Part shown: in pieces, positions 9,671-19,086 of the stretch
Position numbering within the stretch: the first letter of the stretch is position 1
How the letters are laid out: every line of letters begins with the position of its first letter
Assembly: GCA_023397505.1 (NCBI GenBank)
Contig: JAEWUC010000002.1
Span: 1-64,000, forward strand
Length of the DNA: 64,000 nucleotides
Origin: Bacteroidota bacterium
GTDB taxonomy: Bacteria > Bacteroidota > Ignavibacteria > Ignavibacteriales > Melioribacteraceae
Direction of reading: 5' to 3'
Notes under the pieces: model-generated
The model's database searches: none
What the model was told of the DNA's origin: nothing
The model's input: only the letters and a program-made list of their open reading frames with translations
Position numbers and translations under genes: made by a program

Positions 9671-10189
9671 TTACGGCTGAGGAGGCCATACGCCCTCATA
9701 ACAAATGATATAATTAATACATCCCCATGGAGGCATATTATCATGCGGTTGACTACTGCCTGCATTTGTCGTCATATTTGCATTCATTGCACCAAAAGTT
9801 GCGGGATTGGTAGCATAACCCTTACCCACAGAAGTGTCTGCCGGGAAATTATTAACAGGTGTATTTACCTTTGTTCCTGTCGTATCGCATTTAACTGTGT
9901 GTGAATGTTGAGGTAAATTTGCAGTCTCTAATGTTACATTCTCGGCTCCTCCCATTTGGCCGGGAGTCCGTTGCGACAAACCTGGTCCCTGTCCGCTGCC
10001 AATTGGTATGCGGGCGCGTAAATCGGGCAGGGCGAAATTATTTATTCCGTCTCCGCCGAATGTTGTGCCGATTAATGAAAATAAAGTGTTGTACTCGCTG
10101 ATAGAAAGTAACTGACCCCAGCAGAACTCCCAGTACAATGGGGCGAAAGTACCGGCAAACATTTTTACTTCACCAACGTAATCATCCAT
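9671..10189 (-). CDS. Phage tail-collar domain protein, paralogue 1
   Basis: 172 residues from the ATG at 10189. An in-frame ATG four codons earlier (10201) exists, but the GGAG formed by that region lies 7 bases before the second ATG, and both paralogues begin at the equivalent MD(D/G)YxGEVK position. It carries YWEFCWGQLLSI, FGGDGINNFALPDLRARIPIG, NLPQHSHTV and NMPPWGCINYIICYEG. This is the first gene of the four-gene minus-strand group. The function is unknown; tandem triplication suggests diversification of a binding surface. Confidence 0.88.
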   Translation of the reverse strand: MDDYVGEVKMFAGTFAPLYWEFCWGQLLSISEYNTLFSLIGTTFGGDGINNFALPDLRARIPIGSGQGPGLSQRTPGQMGGAENVTLETANLPQHSHTVKCDTTGTKVNTPVNNFPADTSVGKGYATNPATFGAMNANMTTNAGSSQPHDNMPPWGCINYIICYEGVWPPQP

Positions 10190-10406
10190 AATTAACTCCA
10201 TTTTGTTTGATAAGATTTTTTATTTAGCTATTAGTCTAATATGCAGTTGTACTGCATAAGTGCCTTGACCCTAATTTGGGTCAGATAAAAATCTATTCAA
10301 AATTAGAATGATTCGTCGGTGATAGTTTTTACAAATTGATCGAAAGGAAGTTAATAACATTCCAACAAAAAAACATTGATAACGAAAACATAAATTTTAG
10401 TATCTA

Positions 10407-10423
10407 ACCGGTTGTGTGAATTA
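10407..10423 (+). repeat. Copy of terminal repeat ACCGGTTGTGTGAATTA
   Basis: This is an exact 17-base match to 18899-18915, where the same sequence forms the left end of an inverted-repeat-bounded element. Here it is followed by short hairpin-forming GC blocks (for example GGCTTTAGCC near 10470). A weak inverted match (TTAATTCATTCAACG) occurs near 10616. Confidence 0.6.
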
Positions 10424-10527
10424 AAGCCCCGATATTCATGTCGGGTGTAAAAAAATAATAAAAAAACGGCTTTAGCCACATTTGCACATGGGACTATAGT
10501 CCTTCTTCTTGGAAAATATATATATTA

Positions 10528-10577
10528 CTCCGGCATACTTCCCTCGTTTCCGACGAGTCGGAGCGGGAATGCCGGAG
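10528..10577. repeat. GC-rich inverted repeat (REP-like)
   Basis: CTCCGGCAT (10528-10536) pairs with ATGCCGGAG (10569-10577), with further CTCG/CGAG pairing inside. It stands out in AT-rich DNA and resembles a REP-type hairpin. Confidence 0.6.
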
Positions 10578-10998
10578 CTAATAATTTGTTTTGTTGGAAT
10601 TTCTGTTAGTATTTCTTAATTCATTCAACGTGTATTTAATATGTTTGCCAAATAATATATTGATGCAAATCAATTAATTAAAAAAATACTTAGAGGGCTT
10701 TCTTTTTTTATTATAATTCAATTATCTTTCATCAAAAGATGTACATGTGTTGTTAATATCCTAAAAGTCAGCAGCAGAAAGAAGTAAATCTCTTTAGGAT
10801 ATTGTAGTTGCTGCCGCAAGTTTTTAGCATAAAAAATATTCCTTCCTTCCCAACTGATAATTGCTGTTGTACTTAAATAGATTCTTTTATTGATTGTTCT
10901 TCTCTGGGATTCAGTATTCCCGGTTGTTTGTCATATACTATTTCCGGAAAAATAAAAGAGTTATAATCAGAAACATCTGGAAAATCAAGGTTTGTCAT

Positions 10999-11026
10999 TT
11001 CTGCCGAAGGCATTCCTTTGGAAGAA
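10999..11026. repeat. 28-bp palindrome of the TTC...GAA family, copy 1
   Basis: Its core is TGCCGAAGGCATTCCTTTGG plus two bases, bounded by TTC and GAA. It interrupts what would otherwise be the TTCGAA of the host inverted repeat. Confidence 0.75.
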
Positions 11027-11036
11027 GGAGTTTAAC

Positions 11037-11065
11037 GACTGTCCGAAGGACTCCTTTGGAGAGAA
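11037..11065. repeat. Variant palindrome (CCGAAGG/CCTTTGG type)
   Basis: Its core is TGTCCGAAGGACTCCTTTGG plus three bases, followed by GAA but preceded by GAC instead of TTC. It is related in sequence and folding to the 28-bp family. Confidence 0.55.
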
Positions 11066-11192
11066 ATCTTATTAATATCAAAGATTTCTCACTTCGTTCG
11101 AAATGACAGAAGGTATTTTTCAGAAGTCTTGAGTAACAGTTAAAAACCTTTGGGCTAATTAAATAAAATAATATAAATCGGGTGGAAAGGAG

Positions 11193-14100
11193 ATGCGGCT
11201 AAATCATTTTAAAAGCGTTCTTATCCTTATAATCTTTTTATCGCCAATTTTTTCTTTGGCAGTACAAGCACAAACCGAAAATAAAGTTCTTACTATTACC
11301 GATCCACTTAATCCGGCAAAAGCAACTCTATATTCCGGAACATACGTTTATCAAGGAACACGTTCTTCTGGCGGCGCAGGACCAGTGAAAGTCAGGCCTT
11401 ATTATAAAAATGGTTCTTATTATTTATACGCAGATTATTATCTCGATGGAACTGTTTTCCCTACTAATTTTGGATGGTTTATTACGAATAATATTTTAGC
11501 AGCTAATCCATCATATGAATGGATGGGATGGGAAGACAGCGATATGAATTATCCAACAAGCACCGGGCCAGATTGGCACTGGTGGTGGGGTGACAATGGT
11601 GGAAATGATGTAACTGTAGTTGTAGAAAATGCCGCTTCAGGTGTGCCGCCTTCCGTTACAACCTTAGAAGCCACGCTTGTTACTACCACTTCGGGAACAA
11701 TGGGAGGCAACGTTACGGCTGACGGCGGTGCGGTTACGGATAGGGGATTTGTTTATTCTTCCTCAGATACTACTCCTACAATTGGTGAGCCAGGCGTCAC
11801 TCAAATAACAAAAGGTACAGGAACAGGTACTTATACGGAAGTAATCTCCGGTTTAACTGCCGGCGTAACTTATTATTACCAAGCATACGGTCATAATGAG
11901 CACGGCACTACTTATGGTGGAGTGAAAAGTTTTACAACTCCGACCACAAGTGCTCCGAATAAATTAGTCTCAAATGCCGGCGGTGCAAACGGGGTTTATG
12001 TATGGATTGGTGAGTATTACGGAAAGCCTGCATGGAAACATCAAAGTTTAGATTACTGGCTTTATTATAGCAAATACGGTATAACTAACATTGGTCAGTA
12101 TTTCTGGTATATCGATAGTCAATTGAGAGATGAACACGGCGGTGAGGATTTCCTATATGATCATCTTGATGCAGCAACTTGTCCTTCATCCGGCTGGAGA
12201 AATCCGGATAATAGTGCAGCTTCGGTAGCTATTTCGGATTATCCTCAAATTGATTTTACCAACGGTTCTGCATACAGTCCGGGAAATCCCACAGGCGGGA
12301 CAACAAATAATCCTATCGGACGTTTCTTTCTGGATGCCGATATAGCCGGCGCTTCATTAACAGCAGCAACTATTACTGTTTCGGGTACGCGTACTGGCGT
12401 GAGCAACTTAAAAATATGGAGTTCAACAGATGCAACATTTAATTCCGGCAGCGATACACAATTAAACAGCCAGTCGGATGGTGCAAGTGTTGCTTTCTCA
12501 GGATTCTCATCAGCTATTTCTGCTTCGGGTACATACTATTTTATAACCGCCGATTTTGGTGCTGCTTCAACCGGTACTATCGCACTAACAATCGGTTCGA
12601 AGACAAATTTAACCTATAGCGGGGGGGCCAGTTCCACGGTTTTTACCGACGCGCCATTAACGAGCGGAACTATTACAATAGTTGAACAACCCGGCATATC
12701 AATAAACGATGTAGCGGTAAATGAAAATTCAGGAACTGCAACTTTTACAATTACTTTATCCAAAACACATTCAAGCGATATTACTGTTAATTATGCAACA
12801 GCCAATAATACGGCAACATTAGCAGATAATGATTATACGAATACTAGTGGAACAGCAACGATCACGGCGGGACAATTAACTACTACTGTTCCCGTGTCTA
12901 TTACCGGCGATACTAAATATGAAACGAATGAAAATTTTTATCTAAATCTTTCCAGCCAAAGTTATGGCTACATAAGTGACAGCCAGGGAGTAGGTACAAT
13001 AACAAATGACGATAGCCAGCCATCGGTAACATTGGGACTTTCAGGAAGTCCGTTAGCAGAGAACGGAGGAACTGCAACATTAACTGCAACTTTATCCAAT
13101 CTTTCATATCAAAATGTAACTGTTAATTTGGGATATACAGGAACTGCATCCGGCGGCGGAACAGATTATTCAGCAGCCGCTTCAATTACAGTTAATGCAG
13201 GTTCATTATCAAACACAACAACCATAACAGGTGTTGATGATGCTTTGGGTGAAGGCAATGAAACTGTCATTGTTGATATTTCAAGTGTGACCAACGGAAC
13301 AGAGAACGGGACACAACAGGTTACAGCTACGATAACAGATGATGATTACTCAATTACAGTTAACGATGTTTCCGTAAATGAAAATGCAGGGAATGCTGTA
13401 TTCACGATTACTTTATCACAGGCATACACAAGCGATATTACTATTGATTATGCTACTGCAAACAACACTGCAACAACAGCAGATAACGATTACACAAGTA
13501 CATCCGGAACGGCAACAATAACTGCGACTCAAACCACAACAACAGTCTCGGTTCCTATTTCAAACGATACTCACTTTGAACAGAACGAAACTTTTTATTT
13601 GAATATATCTAACGCAAGTTTTGGAACAATAACCGATGCACAAGGAGTAGGAACAATAACAAATGAAGATACACAGCCGTCGGTAACACTTGGATTATCA
13701 AATAGCCCGCTTGCAGAAAATGGAGGAGTTGCAACTGTTACAGCTACATTGTCAAACCGTTCATATCAAAATGTAACTGTTAATTTAGGATATACCGGTA
13801 CAGCAACCGGCGGAGGAACAGATTATTCAGCAGCCGCTTCAATTACAGTCAATGCAGGTTCTTTATCTAATACAACAAGTATAACAGGTGTTGATGATGC
13901 TTTAGATGAAGGCAACGAAACTGTAATTGTAGATATTTCAAGTGTGACAAATGGAACAGAAAACGGAACACAGCAAGTTACCGCAACGATAACAGATGAC
14001 GATTACTCAATTACCGTTAACGATGTTTCTGTAAATGAAAATGCAGGGAATGCAGTATTCACTATTACTTTATCCCGTGCATATACAAGTAATATAACGA

Positions 14101-17100
14101 TAGACTATGCAACTGCAAACAACACAGCAACAACAGCAGATAACGATTACACAAGTACATCCGGGACGGCAACAATAACTGCAACTCAAACCACAAAAAC
14201 CGTTTCGGTTCCTATTATTAATGATACTCACTACGAGCAAAACGAAACTTTTTATTTGAATATATCTAACGCAAGTTTTGGAACAATAACCGATGCACAA
14301 GGAGTAGGAACAATAACGAATGAAGATACACAGCCGTCGGTAACGCTGGGGTTATCTGGAAGTCCACTCGCTGAGAATGGCGGAACAGCAACATTAACAG
14401 CTACTTTATCAAACCGTTCATATCAAAATGTAACTGTTAATTTAGGATATACCGGTACAGCAACCGGCGGCGGAACAGATTATTCAGCAGCCGCTTCAAT
14501 TACAGTCAATGCAGGTTCCTTATCAAACACAGCAGGTATAACAGGCGTAAATGATGTATTAAGTGAAGGTAACGAAACCGTGGTTGTAGATATTTCAAGT
14601 GTAACAAATGGAACAGAAAACGGAACACAGCAAGTTACGGCAACTATAACTGATGATGACAGTGAAATTAATGTTGTTGGTAATGGTAATACAATTGCTG
14701 ACGGTGATGTTACTCCTTCCACAACAGATAATACCAATTTTGGAAGTACAACTCTCAGCAATACTATATCGAAAACTTTTACAATTCAGAATACAGGTGC
14801 TATAACATTAACATTAGGTGCAAATGCTGTTTCCGTATCCGGTGGTCAAGCAGGGGATTTTACGATAACAGATCAACCGGCGGCAACAATTTCCGTAGGT
14901 AGTTCGGATACTTTTACAATACAATTTTCGCCTACTGCCGGAGGCACTAGAAGCACAACAGTTAATATTACAAGTGATGATGCCGACGAGAATCCGTATA
15001 ACTTTACAATCCAAGGAGTTGGAATTCCAACCATTACATCAGCCGCATATAATTACAACACAAATGTATTAACAGTAACCGGAACAGGATTTGTCGCCAA
15101 CGCCGGTGCTGCAAATGATGTAGATATTTCTAAACTTACAATTACTGGCGAAGGCGGAGGAACATATACAATTACAAGCGCAACGGATGTTGAGATTACC
15201 TCGGCTACGGAATTCAGTTTAACATTGGGTGGAGTGGACTTAACAAACATAGAAACATTAGTAAATAAAGACGGAACAAGTTCAGCCGGAGGTACAACAT
15301 ATAATTTGGCAGCGGCAGAGGACTGGTTAACGGGATTTGATCCGGCTGAGAACATAGTTGATTTAGCCGGCAACGGAATAACAGTAAGCAATTATGCAAA
15401 TCCTGCAATTACATCCGCGGCATACGATGCAAGCACGGGAGTATTGGTTGTTACCTGTACCAACCTTGTAAGCAAGAGCGGTGCAAACAACGATATTAAT
15501 GCATCATTTATTACCATTACAGGTGACGGCGGTAATTCATATACATTGTTAAATACATCGAACGTAGAAATAACTTCCGGCACTTCTTTTACTTTAACGT
15601 TGAATACTACCGACAAATTAAATGTAGATGGCTTGTTAAATAAAGCCGGGCTAATATCTGCAGGCGGACAAACATATAATATTTCCGGTTTGGATGATTG
15701 GAATGCCGGGGCTTATGCCGGTTATTATATCCAGGATTTGGATAACAATGCAATTACTGTTAGCAATATTTTAACACCTACAATTACAAACGCAACTTAT
15801 GATTCCGATTCAGGAATCTTTGTAGTTACCGGGATAAACTTTTTCAAAAAGTACGGTGCCGCTAATGATATTGATGTTTCCAAATTTACGATTACCGGTG
15901 AAGGAGGAACATATACAGTAACGAGTGCAACAGACGTTGAAATTACTTCATCAACTGAATTTACATTTACAGTAACGGGAACTGATAAGACACAAATAGA
16001 TTCGAGATTGGATTTATTCGGGACACAATCAAGCGGAGGAACCACTTATAATTTAGCGGCAACTGAGGATTGGCTTGCAGCCGCCGACCCGGCAGCTAAT
16101 ATAGCGGACTTAACAAACAACGGTATTACAGTATCGGTTATGCCCAGAATAACAAGCGCGACTTATAATGCTGCTACCGGAGTAATTGTTGTTACAGGAA
16201 CAAACATTCAGGCAAATGGCGGCGGTGCAGACATTGACGCATCTAAATTTACAATTACAGGTGAAGGAAGTGAAACCTATACTTTAACAAATACGCCTGA
16301 TGTTGAACGAACCGGCGTAACACAATTTTCTCTTTTATTAAGTGTGACTGACTGGAATACAATTGCGCAGATTATCAATAAGAACGGAACGTCATCTACA
16401 AGCGGAACGACCTATAACATTGCGGCAGCAGACGATTGGTGCACTAATGTAACCGCAGGTAATACCGCGGATTTAACGGGCAACGGAATAACTGCTAGTA
16501 ACGTACCGGTGCCTACAATAACTTCAGCCGCTTATAATGCATCAACAGGCGTGTTTGTTGTTACCGGAACGGGGTTGGTAAAGAAATCCGGTGCGCTAAA
16601 TGATATAGATATTTCAAAATTCACTGTTACGGGTGAAGGCGGCGAAACTTATAATATTGCAAATACTGCAAATGTAGAAATAACATCCGGTACGCAGTTT
16701 ACAGTAACGTTAGATGCTGCAGATAAAAATGCCGTTAATTTGATTTTCAATAAAAACGGCACATCGTCAACATCAGGCACAACTTATAATCTTGCGGTCG
16801 CCGAAGACTGGGCTGTAGGCGTAGATGCGGCAGTAAATGTTGTTGATGCAACGGGAAACGGAATTACTGTAAGTAATGTTGCCGTTCCGGTTATAACATC
16901 TACATCATATCATTGGAGTAATGGAGTATTAACGGCAACCGGAACAGGCTTCACAAAGAAAGCCGGCGCTGCAAATGATATAGACGCATCAAAATTTACT
17001 TTTAGAGGCGAAGGAAGTGCAACATATACTCTTGTTGGAAGTGCTGATGTTGAAATTACATCAGGTTCAGAATTCGCTATTATACTTGATGCGACTGATA

Positions 17101-18779
17101 AAACAGCCGTTAATCTTATTCTAAATAAGCCGGGTACTCAATCAAACGATAATACTGTTTATAACCTTGCCGCTGCCGAAGATTGGGCTGTTGGTGCAGA
17201 TGCTGCTATTAACGTAGTTGATGGGACGACTCCAATTACAGCAGGTAATTTTAATAATCCCCCAACCGGCGGCAATGATGTTGTTAATATGTCCGAAGAT
17301 TCGCCTCACACTTTTGCCGTAACCGATTTTACATATAACGATACCGATACAGATCCGTTTAACGGTATACAGGTACAAACACTTGAAACTGCAGGTGAAT
17401 TAAAGTATAACGGTGTTGATGTAACAGTCGGACTTGATTGTCCTGATGTTACAAAATTGGTTTTTACATCTGCACCAAATATTAATGCATCGCCTTATGC
17501 TACATTTACCTTTAAGGTGAAGGATAATAGGGGTGCATACAGTATTGCTGCTTACACAATGACAATAAATGTGATTCCAGTGATAGATGTTCCTGTGGTA
17601 TTAGTAAATGCTGGAGTATCAGTTAATGAAGGTGGAGAAGTAGTAATTACGGATATGAATCTAAAAGCATCGGATTCTGATAGCCCTGAACATACATTAT
17701 TATACGTAATTAATGCCGGACCATTTAATGGAACTCTAAATCAAAATGGATTTACACAAAACCAAATTTCAAACGGAGCGATAAAGTATACTCATGATGG
17801 AAGTGAAGCGCCTGTAGATTCGTTCAAGTTTGTTGTTAGGGATAGTGATGGCGGGCAGAGTGATGAGGAAACATTTTTGATAACTGTAATCAGCGCGAAT
17901 GATCCTCCGAAACTAACTGGTCAACCGACTTTTGTAATGAATGAGGATGAAGAGTTTATAATTACGAATTCAATGTTGCTTGAATACGTGAATGATGCCG
18001 ATGACCCTGATAGTTTACTTTCAATTAAACTTTCTTCACAAAATGAAAACATTAATTTATCCGAATTGGATAATTCATTCCATGTTAATTGTACTGAAAA
18101 CTGGTTTGGAACAGGTGAGCTTTTATTTGCCGTGAGTGATGGGAAAGTAACCGTTGATACGACAGTTAACATAACAGTTAATTCAGTAAATGATTTACCT
18201 ATCTTAACCGGATTACCTCTTAGTATTGAGTTTAAGCAAACAAGTTCGGCAACAATAGATTTAAATGGAAAAGCGAGTGATGTAGAATCGCCGGATTCTG
18301 TACTAGTTTTTTCATTCAGTTCTAACCCGGATTCAGTTAAGGTTGCGCTTAATAATGAAACGTTGATAGCTACTGTAGTATCAGTTGGAAAATTCACGGG
18401 AGATGTATTGCTTACCGTTAAGGTTACTGATGAAAGCAGTGGAAGCGATGAAGGTATTATAAATGTAACTGTTAATCCTGACGTTACCGGTATAGAACTT
18501 TTAGATGGTATACCGGAAGACTATGTTTTATTCCAGAATTATCCTAATCCATTTAATCCAATTACAACAATAAAATTTGATATACCAAAAGAAGGTAAAC
18601 ATATTATAAAAGTTTATAATGTGATCGGGGAAGTAGTGGGTGTATTGGCAGATAGGGAGTTTGCTGCGGGACGTTATCAAGTTACTTTTGATGCTTCAAC
18701 CCTACCTTCGGGAATATATTTTTATCAACTACAGGGTAACGAAAAAAACTTTGTAAGAAAGATGCTGATGGTAAAGTAG
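11193..18779 (+). CDS. Giant secreted Calx-beta repeat protein with T9SS sorting domain
   Basis: 2528 residues; ATG 11193 is preceded by GGTGGAAAGGAG. A signal peptide (about 1-27, ending VQAQ) is followed by a Trp/Tyr-rich region, an FN3-like domain (about 150-250), another unassigned stretch, and from about residue 499 alternating Calx-beta modules with NDVxVNEN and the DNDYT/TIT(N)DD ends. An abnormal-spindle/HYDIN-type domain (about 1157-1275) comes next, then six repeats of about 124 residues starting P-x-ITSAxY (about 1276-2020), cadherin-like domains, and the T9SS domain (FQNYPNPFNP to KMLMVK). Calx-beta and cadherin folds usually bind calcium. It is likely a surface adhesin or matrix protein; no enzymatic motif was seen. 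The domain tail is shared with the 1258-residue protein at 3909. Confidence 0.9.
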   Translation: MRLNHFKSVLILIIFLSPIFSLAVQAQTENKVLTITDPLNPAKATLYSGTYVYQGTRSSGGAGPVKVRPYYKNGSYYLYADYYLDGTVFPTNFGWFITNNILAANPSYEWMGWEDSDMNYPTSTGPDWHWWWGDNGGNDVTVVVENAASGVPPSVTTLEATLVTTTSGTMGGNVTADGGAVTDRGFVYSSSDTTPTIGEPGVTQITKGTGTGTYTEVISGLTAGVTYYYQAYGHNEHGTTYGGVKSFTTPTTSAPNKLVSNAGGANGVYVWIGEYYGKPAWKHQSLDYWLYYSKYGITNIGQYFWYIDSQLRDEHGGEDFLYDHLDAATCPSSGWRNPDNSAASVAISDYPQIDFTNGSAYSPGNPTGGTTNNPIGRFFLDADIAGASLTAATITVSGTRTGVSNLKIWSSTDATFNSGSDTQLNSQSDGASVAFSGFSSAISASGTYYFITADFGAASTGTIALTIGSKTNLTYSGGASSTVFTDAPLTSGTITIVEQPGISINDVAVNENSGTATFTITLSKTHSSDITVNYATANNTATLADNDYTNTSGTATITAGQLTTTVPVSITGDTKYETNENFYLNLSSQSYGYISDSQGVGTITNDDSQPSVTLGLSGSPLAENGGTATLTATLSNLSYQNVTVNLGYTGTASGGGTDYSAAASITVNAGSLSNTTTITGVDDALGEGNETVIVDISSVTNGTENGTQQVTATITDDDYSITVNDVSVNENAGNAVFTITLSQAYTSDITIDYATANNTATTADNDYTSTSGTATITATQTTTTVSVPISNDTHFEQNETFYLNISNASFGTITDAQGVGTITNEDTQPSVTLGLSNSPLAENGGVATVTATLSNRSYQNVTVNLGYTGTATGGGTDYSAAASITVNAGSLSNTTSITGVDDALDEGNETVIVDISSVTNGTENGTQQVTATITDDDYSITVNDVSVNENAGNAVFTITLSRAYTSNITIDYATANNTATTADNDYTSTSGTATITATQTTKTVSVPIINDTHYEQNETFYLNISNASFGTITDAQGVGTITNEDTQPSVTLGLSGSPLAENGGTATLTATLSNRSYQNVTVNLGYTGTATGGGTDYSAAASITVNAGSLSNTAGITGVNDVLSEGNETVVVDISSVTNGTENGTQQVTATITDDDSEINVVGNGNTIADGDVTPSTTDNTNFGSTTLSNTISKTFTIQNTGAITLTLGANAVSVSGGQAGDFTITDQPAATISVGSSDTFTIQFSPTAGGTRSTTVNITSDDADENPYNFTIQGVGIPTITSAAYNYNTNVLTVTGTGFVANAGAANDVDISKLTITGEGGGTYTITSATDVEITSATEFSLTLGGVDLTNIETLVNKDGTSSAGGTTYNLAAAEDWLTGFDPAENIVDLAGNGITVSNYANPAITSAAYDASTGVLVVTCTNLVSKSGANNDINASFITITGDGGNSYTLLNTSNVEITSGTSFTLTLNTTDKLNVDGLLNKAGLISAGGQTYNISGLDDWNAGAYAGYYIQDLDNNAITVSNILTPTITNATYDSDSGIFVVTGINFFKKYGAANDIDVSKFTITGEGGTYTVTSATDVEITSSTEFTFTVTGTDKTQIDSRLDLFGTQSSGGTTYNLAATEDWLAAADPAANIADLTNNGITVSVMPRITSATYNAATGVIVVTGTNIQANGGGADIDASKFTITGEGSETYTLTNTPDVERTGVTQFSLLLSVTDWNTIAQIINKNGTSSTSGTTYNIAAADDWCTNVTAGNTADLTGNGITASNVPVPTITSAAYNASTGVFVVTGTGLVKKSGALNDIDISKFTVTGEGGETYNIANTANVEITSGTQFTVTLDAADKNAVNLIFNKNGTSSTSGTTYNLAVAEDWAVGVDAAVNVVDATGNGITVSNVAVPVITSTSYHWSNGVLTATGTGFTKKAGAANDIDASKFTFRGEGSATYTLVGSADVEITSGSEFAIILDATDKTAVNLILNKPGTQSNDNTVYNLAAAEDWAVGADAAINVVDGTTPITAGNFNNPPTGGNDVVNMSEDSPHTFAVTDFTYNDTDTDPFNGIQVQTLETAGELKYNGVDVTVGLDCPDVTKLVFTSAPNINASPYATFTFKVKDNRGAYSIAAYTMTINVIPVIDVPVVLVNAGVSVNEGGEVVITDMNLKASDSDSPEHTLLYVINAGPFNGTLNQNGFTQNQISNGAIKYTHDGSEAPVDSFKFVVRDSDGGQSDEETFLITVISANDPPKLTGQPTFVMNEDEEFIITNSMLLEYVNDADDPDSLLSIKLSSQNENINLSELDNSFHVNCTENWFGTGELLFAVSDGKVTVDTTVNITVNSVNDLPILTGLPLSIEFKQTSSATIDLNGKASDVESPDSVLVFSFSSNPDSVKVALNNETLIATVVSVGKFTGDVLLTVKVTDESSGSDEGIINVTVNPDVTGIELLDGIPEDYVLFQNYPNPFNPITTIKFDIPKEGKHIIKVYNVIGEVVGVLADREFAAGRYQVTFDASTLPSGIYFYQLQGNEKNFVRKMLMVK
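13023..14660 (+). repeat. 657-bp tandem coding repeat (two and a half units)
   Basis: TCGGTAAC recurs at 13023, 13680 and 14337, exactly 657 bases (219 codons) apart. Each unit encodes two Calx-beta modules. Long stretches are nearly identical at DNA level (for example the GGAACAGATTATTCAGCAGC block in each unit), which indicates recent duplication or gene conversion. Confidence 0.9.
15023..17262 (+). repeat. Six tandem repeats of about 124 codons
   Basis: Repeat starts encoding P-x-ITSAxY lie near 15029, 15404, 15778, 16142, 16513 and 16888. Each unit ends DLxGNGITVSN. These are more divergent than the Calx-beta units, so the array is older. Confidence 0.85.
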
Positions 18780-18894
18780 ATGTGTATTAAAATGATAGAT
18801 CTGCATTTTCTAAGGAAGAATTGGTAAATAAAAAATTACAATTCCATTTGTGTGAATTTTATGGATAATGTTGAAATTAATTATCAGTTATTAA

Positions 18895-19084
18895 TTATAC
18901 CGGTTGTGTGAATTAGGAAGCAAAGTTGGGCAAACTGTTGAAACAGTTTAAAAGAGCATATTCTCTTTCATTAACCCAGAAATTAATCCGCGGGTTAATG
19001 AGAATAACTAACGAAATAATAACCGTTTCTCCGAAGAAGTCCTTTGGACAACGGTTTACAAATTAATTCACAAAACTGGTTAGT
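18895..19084. repeat. Composite hairpin element bounded by inverted repeats
   Basis: The left end ACCGGTTGTGTGAATTA (18899-18915) is mirrored by TTAATTCACAAAACTGGTTA at the right end (about 19062-19081). Inside are three further hairpins: AAACTGTT/AACAGTTT, CATTAACCC/GGGTTAATG and ACCGTT/AACGGT, the last carrying a CCGAAG/CCTTTGG palindrome. It resembles a non-autonomous MITE or REP cluster. It occupies most of the 307-base spacer before lolD; nothing else was seen there. Confidence 0.6.
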
Positions 19085-19086
19085 AT

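Larger units (their letters stand above)
10993..11108. repeat. Inverted-repeat element (TGTCATTTC...GAAATGACA) with palindromic inserts
   Basis: The ends TGTCATTTC (10993-11001) and CGAAATGACA (11099-11108) are complementary, and GAGAAATCTT pairs with AAGATTTCTC inside. The left arm is split after TTC by a 28-base palindrome, with a variant a few bases on. A second copy of the host element is at 23253-23343. Confidence 0.7.
10190..11192. other. 1-kb repeat-bearing spacer between divergent genes
   Basis: No gene is credible here. It holds a GACCC/GGGTC hairpin near 10268-10285, a 17-base terminal-repeat-like sequence (10407-10423), a GC-rich inverted repeat (10528-10577) and a TGTCATTTC-type element carrying palindromic insertions (10993-11108). 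The 70-codon ORF at 10894-11106 falls across these repeats and is not believed. Confidence 0.6.

Noticed and set aside
9653..10101. Antisense ORFs over the first collar gene
   Set aside because: They are frame shadows of the collar-domain gene on the minus strand; that strand has the family motifs and ribosome sites.
7772..10189. Possible prophage, because of three tail-collar genes
   Set aside because: No capsid, portal, terminase, lysis or integrase gene is nearby, and the genes share one bacterial-style operon with a GNAT gene.
10894..11106. 70-codon plus-strand ORF beginning MFFSGIQ
   Set aside because: It runs through inverted-repeat elements and the palindromes, has no ribosome site and no recognisable domain.
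13023..17262. Repeat array that might be mistaken for CRISPR or satellite DNA
   Set aside because: The repeats are in-frame coding modules of 219 and about 124 codons with no spacers; no CRISPR array was found in the window.
14070..18397. Several 60-160-codon minus-strand ORFs inside the giant protein gene
   Set aside because: They arise from the repetitive Thr/Ser-rich coding sequence read in antisense and have no domains or starts.
18899..19080. Insertion sequence between the giant gene and lolD
   Set aside because: The element is under 200 bases and has no transposase ORF, so at most it is non-autonomous.
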